DNA of 27,016 nt from UBA8752 sp965659115 (GTDB lineage Bacteria > Bacteroidota > Bacteroidia > Flavobacteriales_D > Sanyastnellaceae), in the NCBI GenBank assembly GCA_965659115.1, contig CBFHUP010000043.1, forward strand, positions 1 to 27,016, in the 5' to 3' direction. The notes beneath the pieces are model-generated. The model was not told where the DNA came from. It did no database searches and was given only the letters and a program-made list of their open reading frames with translations. Below are positions 1 to 8,374 of this stretch, in pieces. Made by a program: the position numbers and the translations under genes. Each line of letters begins with the position of its first letter. Position 1 is the first letter of the stretch.

Positions 1-2711
1 AAGGCCACTGGCTGCCAGGTGTCGTTGACGAAGTCGCCATTGGGGGTAAAGGCCGAAGGCGCGTGAAATATCGTCCCATTGACCACCACTTCCGCAGATG
101 CAGTGGAGGTGCAGCCCGCTGGACTGATGACCGTTTGTACCACATCGAAGGTGCCGCCATCATCGAAAATGTACTGCCCGTTGGGGGTGCTCAGGCTGCC
201 TCCGTCGCTCATCCAGTAGCTCACGGTATTGGAGGTGCTGGTCAACGATGTCATGGTCACGACCGGTTCCAAGAGTTCGACCACGGCGGGCTCCACTTCG
301 AAACCCGCCTCAGGGTTGGGCAGTACGGTGACGGCGTCGGAGACGTCGAAGCTGATGAAGGCTGGGCAGTTGCCCAATGACGCAGCGGAAACGGTGATGC
401 CGTAGGTTCCAATTTGCTCATATACATGGGTTGGAGCGTCGGTGAGGGTGGAGGTGCCATCGCCGAATGTCCAACTGTAGTCCAGAGGGATGGCAGGGGC
501 TGGATCCACAAAGTTTACCGTCAAGGGAACACATCCTGAGTCCGGCCATACTTCGATCGGGAAGGGGGTCAAAACTGGGGGCAGTTCAATGAAAATGGAG
601 TCCGTCATGCTGGCGGTGCATCCTATTTCTTCCAAGGTGAGGCCTATGGTGTTCCAGCCTCCCGTATTGAATTGAATGTCGTTGATGAAGGTGCCCGCGG
701 AAATGTTGGGGGTTCCATTTTCGAATGTCCAGGAGTACACGGCATCTGCAAAGGCAGCCCCTTCGCCTTCGAAGTTGAAGGCATTGTCTTCGAGGCATTG
801 TGCTCCCGGCGGGTCGAAGTCGGGTTCAGGCACATGAACGTTGAGTGTGTAAGCCGCTGAAGACAGCAGGCATTCGAGCCCTGAGAAGGTGACTTCGAGG
901 TTGTACACACCCGCATTGATGTCGGTGGCGTTGGCAATAAATGCGGTGGCTGTTCCTCCGGAATAGCCGTCGGGCCCAGACCATGCATAGTTGGCCAATG
1001 ATGCGGCCAATGGATTGTTCGAGAATTGGGGCACGGAGAGGGAGACGTCGTCTCCGAGGCAGGTGGTTCCCGAGGGCTCAATCACAACAGGGGGACAAAC
1101 GCCTGTCTGAACGTCCAGAACAGTGACCCCTTCTACCGGACATCCATTGGCGTCAGACAGTCCGCTGGCTCCGTCATTGGATTGCGCATTGCCAGAAATA
1201 TCTCCCTGCCCAAAGATGTTGGCGGCGCCGGTGAGTGTGCCGTCACACTGGAGCAAAAGGCAATCGTCGGTCAGTTGGACTTGGAATTTGAAAGCCACAC
1301 TGTCCATGCCCAATGGGTCGTTGTCCAATGTTCCGCCCGTATTCAAATTCGCTCCGGCGCCTGCGCGGACCCTGACCATTTGGTCGTCCACCAAGAATTC
1401 ACCCGCATCGTCTCCTACGGCGTCCGTCATGGTTCCCGTGAGTGGACCAGAAACCCACTCTAGACTGCCCGACACGAAATTCGTTCTCAGGTCGAGCGTC
1501 TCGGTGATGTACACATCTGTGGCAGCATCCGATCCGAGGTTTTTGCCCACCACGGTGTACTCCAAAATATCGCCGGGTTCGGCCAGACCACCATCGAGGT
1601 CTTCGATGAATACGGTGGCCCTCAAATCGGGTTCGTAGACATCGATGACCGATGTGATGACTTGCACGGTGATGGATTCACCTCCTGTTGTGATTCGGAT
1701 TGAGGCGTCGGTCGCGTTGTTGGGGAGGAACTCAAAATTGCTGTTGTCGGGAATGAAGATGTTGGCGTCGTGGCCCAGGGTGTTGTTGAATGCGGGTTGG
1801 CGCCATGGGTTCATCATTCCGTCCCTGCTGTGGGTGCTGTTAAAAGCGTTGTTCACATCGTGGGTGGCATCTGAGATGTACTCTACAGTTCCTGTGCCGT
1901 TGAACCCCAATTGGTCTCCTCCTTCGCCACGATCGCCGTCAAAAGCGACCACGCCCAATTGCAGATCAACAGGGCCCATCGGTGGGGTCAAGAAGCCAGA
2001 AATGGGCACGTCCACGGCGTTGTTGTTTCCGCCCGAGCCTGTGATCATGGCCAGACCATCAAACAGCGTGAGGTTGCGCATGGGGGAGAGGGCGTCTTCA
2101 TAAACAACGACCAGTACCCAGCCTCCCCAGCACGATGACGCTTCGCGGGACACCACATTGGCGACGGTATACCTGGCATTGATGGGATTGCCCGCTACCC
2201 AATCGGTGACGTCTGCATAACAGCAGTAGTTCTGGACCTGCGAGGCATTGAATTCGATTTCCTCTTCTGCAAAGACATCGATGTAGGCATCCGAATCTTG
2301 GGCCCGAATTTTGACTTGATCGCGCAACGCAGCGTTGGGGACAAAGCTGTTTCCGAGTCTACCGGCCCAATAGAGACCGGCAAAACTGATGGTGGCACAG
2401 GGTCCGAGTGACAGGCTGTCTGAAGAGGAACACCAAGTATCTGGATCGCTGTCGCCGTCGAAATACTCCATGCTGTGCCCGTTGTTGTTGTCTTGTGGCC
2501 ACCCCGTGATGGGCATGGCTTCTTGGGCATTGGTGCAGGCCGAACCGGTGCCGCAATACATGGTGGTGTTGGCCAGAAATACAATGCCGCCGTTTTGTTG
2601 GGCCTGGTAACGGATCTCAAAATCTTCTACGACCTGCGCACGGACTGGAATTCCGCTGAACCCCAGCGCCACACAGGCGAAGGCAATGGCAAAATGAAAT
2701 CTAAAAGACAT
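1..2711 (-). CDS. Large secreted DUF11/PKD protein with type-B T9SS C-terminus (3' end cut by window edge)
   Basis: The minus strand is open from the left edge to about 2774, over 900 codons, with no stop in the window. I start it at the ATG at 2711 because a clear signal peptide follows (MSFRFHFAIAFACVALG...VRAQ); an in-frame ATG at 2774 would add 21 residues before it. From 2711, a large N-terminal beta-rich region spans about 30-360 and contains the motif run CCYADVTDWV, GGWVLVVVYED and GVVAFDGDRG seen in many Bacteroidota surface proteins. A DUF11-type repeat follows at about 369-540 (GDILEYTVVGKNLGSDA), then Ig/PKD-like units including a PKD signature (WTFGDGTS). At the left edge the sequence FTPNGDFVNDTWQ begins a gliding-motility-type (CHU_C, type B) T9SS sorting domain, so only about 80 residues are probably missing. 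The likely role is a cell-surface or secreted adhesin or structural protein; no catalytic domain is seen. It is divergent from the GH3 gene. Confidence 0.85.
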   Translation of the reverse strand, partial: MSFRFHFAIAFACVALGFSGIPVRAQVVEDFEIRYQAQQNGGIVFLANTTMYCGTGSACTNAQEAMPITGWPQDNNNGHSMEYFDGDSDPDTWCSSSDSLSLGPCATISFAGLYWAGRLGNSFVPNAALRDQVKIRAQDSDAYIDVFAEEEIEFNASQVQNYCCYADVTDWVAGNPINARYTVANVVSREASSCWGGWVLVVVYEDALSPMRNLTLFDGLAMITGSGGNNNAVDVPISGFLTPPMGPVDLQLGVVAFDGDRGEGGDQLGFNGTGTVEYISDATHDVNNAFNSTHSRDGMMNPWRQPAFNNTLGHDANIFIPDNSNFEFLPNNATDASIRITTGGESITVQVITSVIDVYEPDLRATVFIEDLDGGLAEPGDILEYTVVGKNLGSDAATDVYITETLDLRTNFVSGSLEWVSGPLTGTMTDAVGDDAGEFLVDDQMVRVRAGAGANLNTGGTLDNDPLGMDSVAFKFQVQLTDDCLLLQCDGTLTGAANIFGQGDISGNAQSNDGASGLSDANGCPVEGVTVLDVQTGVCPPVVIEPSGTTCLGDDVSLSVPQFSNNPLAASLANYAWSGPDGYSGGTATAFIANATDINAGVYNLEVTFSGLECLLSSAAYTLNVHVPEPDFDPPGAQCLEDNAFNFEGEGAAFADAVYSWTFENGTPNISAGTFINDIQFNTGGWNTIGLTLEEIGCTASMTDSIFIELPPVLTPFPIEVWPDSGCVPLTVNFVDPAPAIPLDYSWTFGDGTSTLTDAPTHVYEQIGTYGITVSAASLGNCPAFISFDVSDAVTVLPNPEAGFEVEPAVVELLEPVVTMTSLTSTSNTVSYWMSDGGSLSTPNGQYIFDDGGTFDVVQTVISPAGCTSTASAEVVVNGTIFHAPSAFTPNGDFVNDTWQPVA

Positions 2712-2816
2712 CAAAAGGACAACGTTCACAGCGGTCAGAAGGTTGATGGCAATGTCGTGCTTTTTGGGGTCCATTTTTAACTGCACACCCAATGCTCACC
2801 TTTCTCGCCGCGCAAT

Positions 2817-2824
2817 TAGTTTTG
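2817..2824 (+). promoter_or_regulatory. Candidate -7 box (TAnnTTTG) just before the GH3 start
   Basis: TAGTTTTG fits the Bacteroidota -7 consensus exactly and ends 3 bases before ATG 2828. If used, transcription would begin at or next to the start codon and give a leaderless message. No TTTG is seen at the -33 spacing, so this is weak. Confidence 0.3.
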
Positions 2825-2827
2825 AGC

Positions 2828-5800
2828 ATGACCTTTTTTGCGAATCATACTGTGGGGTTTGACCTGCGGTTTGTCTTGGCCGCCTTGTGTTTTCAGTGGC
2901 TTTTATTGTTGCCGTTCTCCATGGATGCTGCGGACCATGAGGTGTTGTTTCGTGTGGAAATGCCCGACCCGGCTATGGAGGCTGTGGTCGAGGTCGAGGG
3001 TACAGTTCACGCCATGGTGTCCGGCCCCTGGGGGGCAAAGGAAGCGGCGGTTTCTGTGATTGGAGGTTTCCCTTTTACCTACCGATTCGGCACCCCAGCG
3101 GGTGCTTTGGGGGTGGCCTGGGAAGCGGTCCCGAGCAGTTGTGGGTCCTCTGGCGTTCGTTCTGCTTCAGTTTCGGATGATACCGCTTTAGAAGTGGTGT
3201 GTTTCAATGCCTGTGGACGTTGTCTGGGTTGTACCGATCCCTTTGCCCTCAATTACAATCCCCTGGCTGACCTGGACTCACCGGACGGCTTGTGCGTGGG
3301 CACAGGGTCGGGAGGATGCACCTACGCGCAGGCCGAGAACTACAACTCATCGGCCTTATGGGACGATGGTTCTTGTGCCTTTGAATCCATGGTCTCGTCC
3401 TGCCCAGATCACAATGGGGATGGTGTGGTTGGAGTGGGAGACATGCTGATGCTGCTTTCTGAATTCGGCCAGGCCTGCGCCACGGTTGGGGTCTCGGTGT
3501 CGGAGGGGAATCCGCTGGAAGACCTGATTCAGCAGCAAATAGATGCGATGTCTTGGTCCGAAAAAATTGCCCAAATCCACCGCAATTCCTTTTGGACCAC
3601 TGCCGACAATATTGCGCCGCCCATTCCGGGCTTTACCATGTCTGACGGTCCCCACGGGGTGCGGTTTTCGCCGGCGACCTCGTTTCCGGTGGGAATGGGC
3701 ATCGCGGCATCGTGGAACCGGGAGCTGGCGTTCGAAGTGGGCAGTGCGATGGGGGTGGAGTTTCACGCCTACGGCAAGCACCAACAACTGGGTCCGGCCC
3801 TTGATTTGTGCCGTGACCCGCGCAATGGCCGCAGCCCCGAGACGGGAGGTGAAGACCCTTTTTTGATCGCGCACTTGAATGTCGAAGTGGTCAAGGGCAT
3901 TCAGGAACACCCTGTGATTGCCACCATCAAGCACTTCAACGGCGTCAACAAGCAGGAAAACCGTCACAATGTGAACCACATCATGAGCCAGCGGCAGTTG
4001 ATGGAACATTACGGATACAACTTTCGCAGGGTGATGCAGGATGCAGGGGCCATGTCCGTGATGAACGCCTACAATTTGGTCAACGGCCATAAATCTGCAG
4101 AGAACCAGGATTTGCTCAATGGCATTCTCAAGGACCGTTGGGGATTCCCTTTCTACGTCGTCTCTGACTGGGGGTCGATTTGGGATGCGAGCAAGGCCCT
4201 CAAGGCAGGATGCGATTTGGAGATGGACGTGGATGAGTCGGCCTATGAGCAGCAATTGACCAATGATTATTTGAATGGAGCCATTACGGACGCAGACCTT
4301 GATCGCGCTGTTCGCAGGGTGTTGCGCGTAAAATATTTGACGGGTATGATGGACAACATGCCGCTGGGAAATCCCGTCACCGATGCCAATACTCCCGAAC
4401 ACCAGGCCTTGTGCCTGGATGCAGGGCGCGAAAGCATTGTGCTGCTCAAAAACGACGGTGATATTTTGCCGCTGTCTGCTTCATCCTCGGTGGCCATTGT
4501 GGGCCCAAGTGCTGCGGTGGCCCAGTTGGATGGATTTGGGAGCAGCTGGGTGGACCCGCCCTATGCCATTGCCCCGTTGCAGGGGGTGCTCAATAAGATT
4601 CCCGCGGCCCAGGTCCAATATGTGCAAGGGTGTGAAATCAATACGACCGACACTTCTGGTTTTGCGGCGGCCCGAGCAGCGGCAATGGCTTCAGATGTCG
4701 TGATTTTTGTGGGAGGCTTGGACCAAACCCAAGAAGGAGAGAATTACTGGCCCGGCCCCGTGGACAGGACCAACGACTCGGTCGAATTGCCCGGCAGACA
4801 GCAGTTGCTCATCCAAGAATTGGCCGAAGTCAATCCCAATATGGTGGTGGTGCTAAAAAGCGGCGGTATCTGCTCAGTGCCGGACGCACTGGATGATATC
4901 CAAGGGTTCCTCTATGCCTTTTACCCGGGAATGGAAGGGGGCAATGCCATCGCGGATGTGCTCTATGGCGATGTGAATCCCAGCGGAAAGCTTCCGGTCA
5001 CCATGCCTGTGGACGATGCGCAAATGCCTGCATGGAACGATGATTTTTCGGACGACTACAATGGCGGGTACCGTTTTTATGATGAGATGGAGGTCACGCC
5101 ACAGTATCCATTTGGTTTCGGCATGAGTTACACGGAATTCAGCATTTCTGACCTTCAATTGGATGCGCTGAATTATACCGCGGGCGCACCCATCACAGCG
5201 ACGGTTCAAGTGGCCAATACAGGCGATGTCGCAGGTGCAGAAGTGGTGCAGTTGTACCTCGAAAACGAGGCGGCTCCTGTGTGGATGCCCAACAAGGAGC
5301 TCAAAGGGTTTGAAAAGGTGTACCTCGAGCCCGGAGGGGTCGAGACGGTCACCTTTACTCTGGGAGCCAATGAGCTTTACTACTTCGACGCGGCATTGGA
5401 CCGTTACGAGGTGGCGGTCGGATCCTATGCGCTGCGGGTGGGGGCCAACTCTGCTGACCTCAGCGAACCTGTTTCTTTTGAAATCACGGCAGGAACGCCC
5501 ACCCCGGATTTCGAAGTCACCCGCATTTACACCTTTCCGCGCTACCCTGTTCCTGGAGACAGTCTGCTGTTGTGCGCATTGGTCAAAAACCAAGGAACTG
5601 CGGTTCTAACGGCAGAGGAGCCGCTGTCCATGTCATTTTTGGTGGATGGCACCGAAGTGGCGGCGACAGAAACACTGATGGATACGTTGTGGATCGGCGG
5701 GGCCACCATGCAATGCGCGGGGGCTTCGGACTATACAGTTCAGGGACTCGATGACATCACGGTTACAGCCCAAGTCGATGCGGACGGGGCTTATGCTGAA

Positions 5801-6514
5801 TTGATGGAAGACAACAATGCCCTCTCGCACACGGTGGATGTGTTGGATCCTGAGGTCGATGTCGTGCCCAACCTTTGCTACCTCAAGCCTGCGACCGCCA
5901 CGTCCCAAGAGGCGGGCGATTTGGGGGCTTCTATGGCCGTAGATGGCAATTTTTCAACGCGCTGGAGCTCGGACTTTTATGATCCCCAAACCATTTCGGT
6001 GGACCTGCTCAATGTGTATACACTGGAGACGGTGGTGCTGGCTTGGGAGACGGCTTACAGCTCGGAATACAAGTTGGAAGTTTCTACCGATGGCAACGAT
6101 TGGACCACGCTGGTTCACGAGCTTGAAGGCGATGGGGGCAACGACACCTTTTATCCTGATGTCGATGCGCGTTACATCCGAGTAGAGGGCCTGCAACGGG
6201 GCACCGAGTGGGGACATTCTCTGTGGGAAATTCAGGCCTTTGGTTCATTGGCGGGACCAGTGGGGGTCGGGCAGCCTGCTTTTCTCGACATTCAGCTCAT
6301 TCCGAACCCTGCACAGGATGAGGTGCGGATTCAGGGTTTGCCGGGAACCGCTGAAATGGAACTGTTTGACATCGGTGGACAGCGGCTCTGGAAGGGCACT
6401 GTCCGCAACGAAGAGTCCATTGCGCTGCCCCGCATGCGCATGCCGTCCGGATTGTATGTGATCCGTTTGGAAGGAGCAGACTTCCGTTCCTCCCTCAACC
6501 TTGTGGTGGACTGA
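2828..6514 (+). CDS. Secreted multidomain glycoside hydrolase family 3 beta-glucosidase with T9SS tail
   Basis: Predicted to hydrolyse beta-linked gluco-oligosaccharides to glucose outside the cell. ATG 2828 is preferred over 2792 because a hydrophobic signal peptide follows it. Domains (from 2828, 1228 residues): two Cys-rich units at 135-190 (GCTDP/NYNP and GCTYAQ/DDGSC), a single dockerin-like Ca-loop unit at 193-216 (DHNGDGVVGVGDMLMLL), the GH3 N-domain at about 235-505 with KHFNG (Lys368-His369) and the nucleophile Asp447 in VVSDWG, and the GH3 C-domain at about 525-755. After these come a fibronectin-III-like domain (775-888), a CARDB-like domain (895-1012), an F5/8-type-C discoidin-like carbohydrate-binding domain (1018-1142) and a type-A T9SS sorting domain (IPNPAQDEV... 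to VVD). The gene is far longer than the usual 700-850 residues. It lies 4 kb from the GH16/GH5/SusCD cluster and probably acts with it. The exact linkage specificity is not visible. Confidence 0.93.
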   Translation: MTFFANHTVGFDLRFVLAALCFQWLLLLPFSMDAADHEVLFRVEMPDPAMEAVVEVEGTVHAMVSGPWGAKEAAVSVIGGFPFTYRFGTPAGALGVAWEAVPSSCGSSGVRSASVSDDTALEVVCFNACGRCLGCTDPFALNYNPLADLDSPDGLCVGTGSGGCTYAQAENYNSSALWDDGSCAFESMVSSCPDHNGDGVVGVGDMLMLLSEFGQACATVGVSVSEGNPLEDLIQQQIDAMSWSEKIAQIHRNSFWTTADNIAPPIPGFTMSDGPHGVRFSPATSFPVGMGIAASWNRELAFEVGSAMGVEFHAYGKHQQLGPALDLCRDPRNGRSPETGGEDPFLIAHLNVEVVKGIQEHPVIATIKHFNGVNKQENRHNVNHIMSQRQLMEHYGYNFRRVMQDAGAMSVMNAYNLVNGHKSAENQDLLNGILKDRWGFPFYVVSDWGSIWDASKALKAGCDLEMDVDESAYEQQLTNDYLNGAITDADLDRAVRRVLRVKYLTGMMDNMPLGNPVTDANTPEHQALCLDAGRESIVLLKNDGDILPLSASSSVAIVGPSAAVAQLDGFGSSWVDPPYAIAPLQGVLNKIPAAQVQYVQGCEINTTDTSGFAAARAAAMASDVVIFVGGLDQTQEGENYWPGPVDRTNDSVELPGRQQLLIQELAEVNPNMVVVLKSGGICSVPDALDDIQGFLYAFYPGMEGGNAIADVLYGDVNPSGKLPVTMPVDDAQMPAWNDDFSDDYNGGYRFYDEMEVTPQYPFGFGMSYTEFSISDLQLDALNYTAGAPITATVQVANTGDVAGAEVVQLYLENEAAPVWMPNKELKGFEKVYLEPGGVETVTFTLGANELYYFDAALDRYEVAVGSYALRVGANSADLSEPVSFEITAGTPTPDFEVTRIYTFPRYPVPGDSLLLCALVKNQGTAVLTAEEPLSMSFLVDGTEVAATETLMDTLWIGGATMQCAGASDYTVQGLDDITVTAQVDADGAYAELMEDNNALSHTVDVLDPEVDVVPNLCYLKPATATSQEAGDLGASMAVDGNFSTRWSSDFYDPQTISVDLLNVYTLETVVLAWETAYSSEYKLEVSTDGNDWTTLVHELEGDGGNDTFYPDVDARYIRVEGLQRGTEWGHSLWEIQAFGSLAGPVGVGQPAFLDIQLIPNPAQDEVRIQGLPGTAEMELFDIGGQRLWKGTVRNEESIALPRMRMPSGLYVIRLEGADFRSSLNLVVD

Positions 6515-7748
6515 AGCCATAGGCGGAGTTCGGGCCGCTGAGCTGGCCTGCGACAAACCCCGTTGTCCAGGCCGCTTGGAAATTAAACCCACCGGTGATG
6601 CCATCTACATCCAGAACTTCTCCTGCGAAATAGAGGCCCGGAACCACGCGGCTTTGCATGGTTTTGAAATCAACCTCTCCCAGCGCCACGCCTCCGCACG
6701 TCACAAACTCTTCCTTAAAGGTCGTCTTGCCCCGCACGGTGTAGGTGTCGTTGAGCAAGGTGTTGATGAGCTTGTTTCGGCCTTTTTTGCCAAGTTCCAT
6801 CCAGGGGCTGTCTGCATCGAGTCCCGACTTTTCGAGCAGGTAGAGCCAGAAGTTTTTTGGAAGTTCAAATGGACAGGCATTGGCCAGTTTCTTTTTCCGG
6901 GCCTCTGCCGATGCCGACCCTATGATTTCTGAGACTTCGTTTTCATTGGGGAGGCCCACCCAGTTGATTTGAATGGCAAAGCTGTAGCCTCGTTGTTCCA
7001 GTTCGCGGGCGCCCCATGCGGAAAGCTTGAGAACGGCGGGCCCGCTCATGCCCCAATGCGTAATGAGAACTGGACCTTGGTGGGAGAGTTTGGTGCCCTG
7101 TATGCGCACGATGGCGTCTTGAACGACCAGGCCCATGCGCTCGGTGACGGACTCGCCGGGCATGTTGAAGGTGAACAGGGAAGGCACCGGTTCACTGACG
7201 GAGTGCCCCAATTCGCGGAGCCAGTCAAAACCGGTGGACTTGGGGCTGCCGCCGGTGGCGATGATCACTTGGTCGAACCGCTCTCCGCGGAGGTCAAACC
7301 CGCCGTTTTCTGATGCTGACGCACGGATGTCGCTCACAGGCGAGGACATTAGGATGCGAATGCCAGCCGACTGCGCCTCGCGCATGAGACAGTCGATGAT
7401 GGCTTGAGAAGTGTTGGCTTCAGGGAACATCCGGCCGTCTTCTTCGGTCTTGAGCGGAACGCCGCGTTCAGTGAACCATTCGACGGTATCCTTTGCGTGA
7501 AATGCGGAAAAGGCCTTCTTGAGTTGTTTTCCTCCCCGGGGATACCCTTTGGCCAGCGCGGCGGGGGAAAAGCAGGCGTGGGTCACATTGCAACGTCCGC
7601 CGCCCGAGACTTTGACTTTGGCGAGGAGCTTGTTGGACTTCTCGAACAAGGTCACCTTGCTCATAGGGTGGTGGTGAGCGGCGGACAGGGCGGCAAAAAA
7701 ACCTGCGGCACCCCCACCAATCACGGCCACTTTCTGCCCTTTATCCAT
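6495..7748 (-). CDS. BaiN/HI0933-family NAD(P)/FAD-dependent oxidoreductase
   Basis: A 417-residue cytoplasmic flavoprotein of the HI0933/YhiN/BaiN family; that is the usual family length. An N-terminal Rossmann motif (VIGGGAAGFFAA, residues 9-20) binds FAD. The family signature SGGGRCNVTH lies at 48-57. The C-terminal signature VPGLYFAGEVLDVDG followed by GGFNFQAAWTTG is complete. Physiological substrates of most members are unknown; BaiN itself was linked to bile-acid dehydroxylation, which should not be transferred here. The start is the ATG at 7748, next to a near-consensus -7 box (TAATTTTC). The stop lies inside the 3' end of the convergent GH3 gene, so the two coding regions overlap by 20 bases tail to tail. 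It is divergent from the Crp-like gene (62-base gap). It looks like a housekeeping gene unrelated to glycan use. Confidence 0.92.
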   Translation of the reverse strand: MDKGQKVAVIGGGAAGFFAALSAAHHHPMSKVTLFEKSNKLLAKVKVSGGGRCNVTHACFSPAALAKGYPRGGKQLKKAFSAFHAKDTVEWFTERGVPLKTEEDGRMFPEANTSQAIIDCLMREAQSAGIRILMSSPVSDIRASASENGGFDLRGERFDQVIIATGGSPKSTGFDWLRELGHSVSEPVPSLFTFNMPGESVTERMGLVVQDAIVRIQGTKLSHQGPVLITHWGMSGPAVLKLSAWGARELEQRGYSFAIQINWVGLPNENEVSEIIGSASAEARKKKLANACPFELPKNFWLYLLEKSGLDADSPWMELGKKGRNKLINTLLNDTYTVRGKTTFKEEFVTCGGVALGEVDFKTMQSRVVPGLYFAGEVLDVDGITGGFNFQAAWTTGFVAGQLSGPNSAYGFSPPQG

Positions 7749-7810
7749 GGCTGAAAATTAAGTCAGGCTGTGGCGTGTTGGTGCTTTTCGATTCTTTCTT
7801 ACTTCGTGCC

Positions 7811-8314
7811 ATGAAGCTGTTGCAAGTGAATAAGGGTGAGGTATTGCAAGAGGCAGGTGTTTTTAATGTGCAAGCCTACCAAGTTGTTCAAGGGCTGTTG
7901 AGGTCTTATTTCATAGACAAAATGGGCAAGGAACATACGTTCTTGTTTGCGCCTGAAGGGTGGGTCGCGGGTGATCTTCATGCGGCAGGATTCGACAGGC
8001 CAAGCCAATTGGTGATCGAGGCCTTGGAGGCCAGTGAAGTGCATGTGTTCCCTATGAAAAATCACCTGAGAATAGACTCCTCATTGGACCATTCGGCTGA
8101 GCTTCAGCTGATGCTGCGAAGGGCTGGAACCATGCAGCAGCGGGTGCTGATGTTAATGAGCACGAGTGCGTTGGAACGGTATGAGTACTTTCTCGAAACC
8201 TATCCTGCCCTCGCGGAACGCATCTCACAAAAGTTGATCGCCTCCTACCTCGGGATCACTCCGCAGGCCTTGAGCAAGTTGAGAAGAGCGCGTGTGGCGC
8301 CCGGTAGAAGTTAA
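7811..8314 (+). CDS. Short Crp/Fnr-family transcriptional regulator
   Basis: 167 residues from ATG 7811; a GTG at 7775 would add 12 unlikely residues. The N-terminal half is a cyclic-nucleotide-binding-like jelly roll (VVQGLLRSYFIDKMGKEHTF, then FAPEGWVAGDL). The C-terminus is a winged helix-turn-helix (ISQKLIASYLGITPQALSKL) for DNA binding. Bacteroidota Crp-like regulators are commonly about 190-230 residues; here the first helix and strand of the sensor domain (about 25-35 residues) appear to be missing. The final residues after the recognition helix are also short. The ligand is unknown and no Cys cluster for an Fnr-type iron-sulfur site is seen. A YceI gene starts 60 bases downstream on the same strand, so this regulator may control or be co-transcribed with the YceI-CDGSH pair. 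Confidence 0.85.
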   Translation: MKLLQVNKGEVLQEAGVFNVQAYQVVQGLLRSYFIDKMGKEHTFLFAPEGWVAGDLHAAGFDRPSQLVIEALEASEVHVFPMKNHLRIDSSLDHSAELQLMLRRAGTMQQRVLMLMSTSALERYEYFLETYPALAERISQKLIASYLGITPQALSKLRRARVAPGRS

Positions 8315-8374
8315 CCGAGATTCACCTTGGTGGAGAGGAGCTGGCAGAGCTTTACTGTCATTAAAATTTCTACC

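Noticed and set aside
3404..3475. Cellulosome involvement of the GH3 through its dockerin-like loop
   Set aside because: Only one calcium-loop repeat is present, no cohesin is seen, and the protein has its own T9SS export domain.
3356..4402. 348-codon minus-strand open frame inside the GH3 gene
   Set aside because: It is antisense to the conserved GH3 catalytic domain, has no recognisable domain, and is explained by the GC-biased third positions of the real gene.
4874..5593. 239-codon minus-strand open frame inside GH3
   Set aside because: Antisense shadow with no signal, domain or start context.
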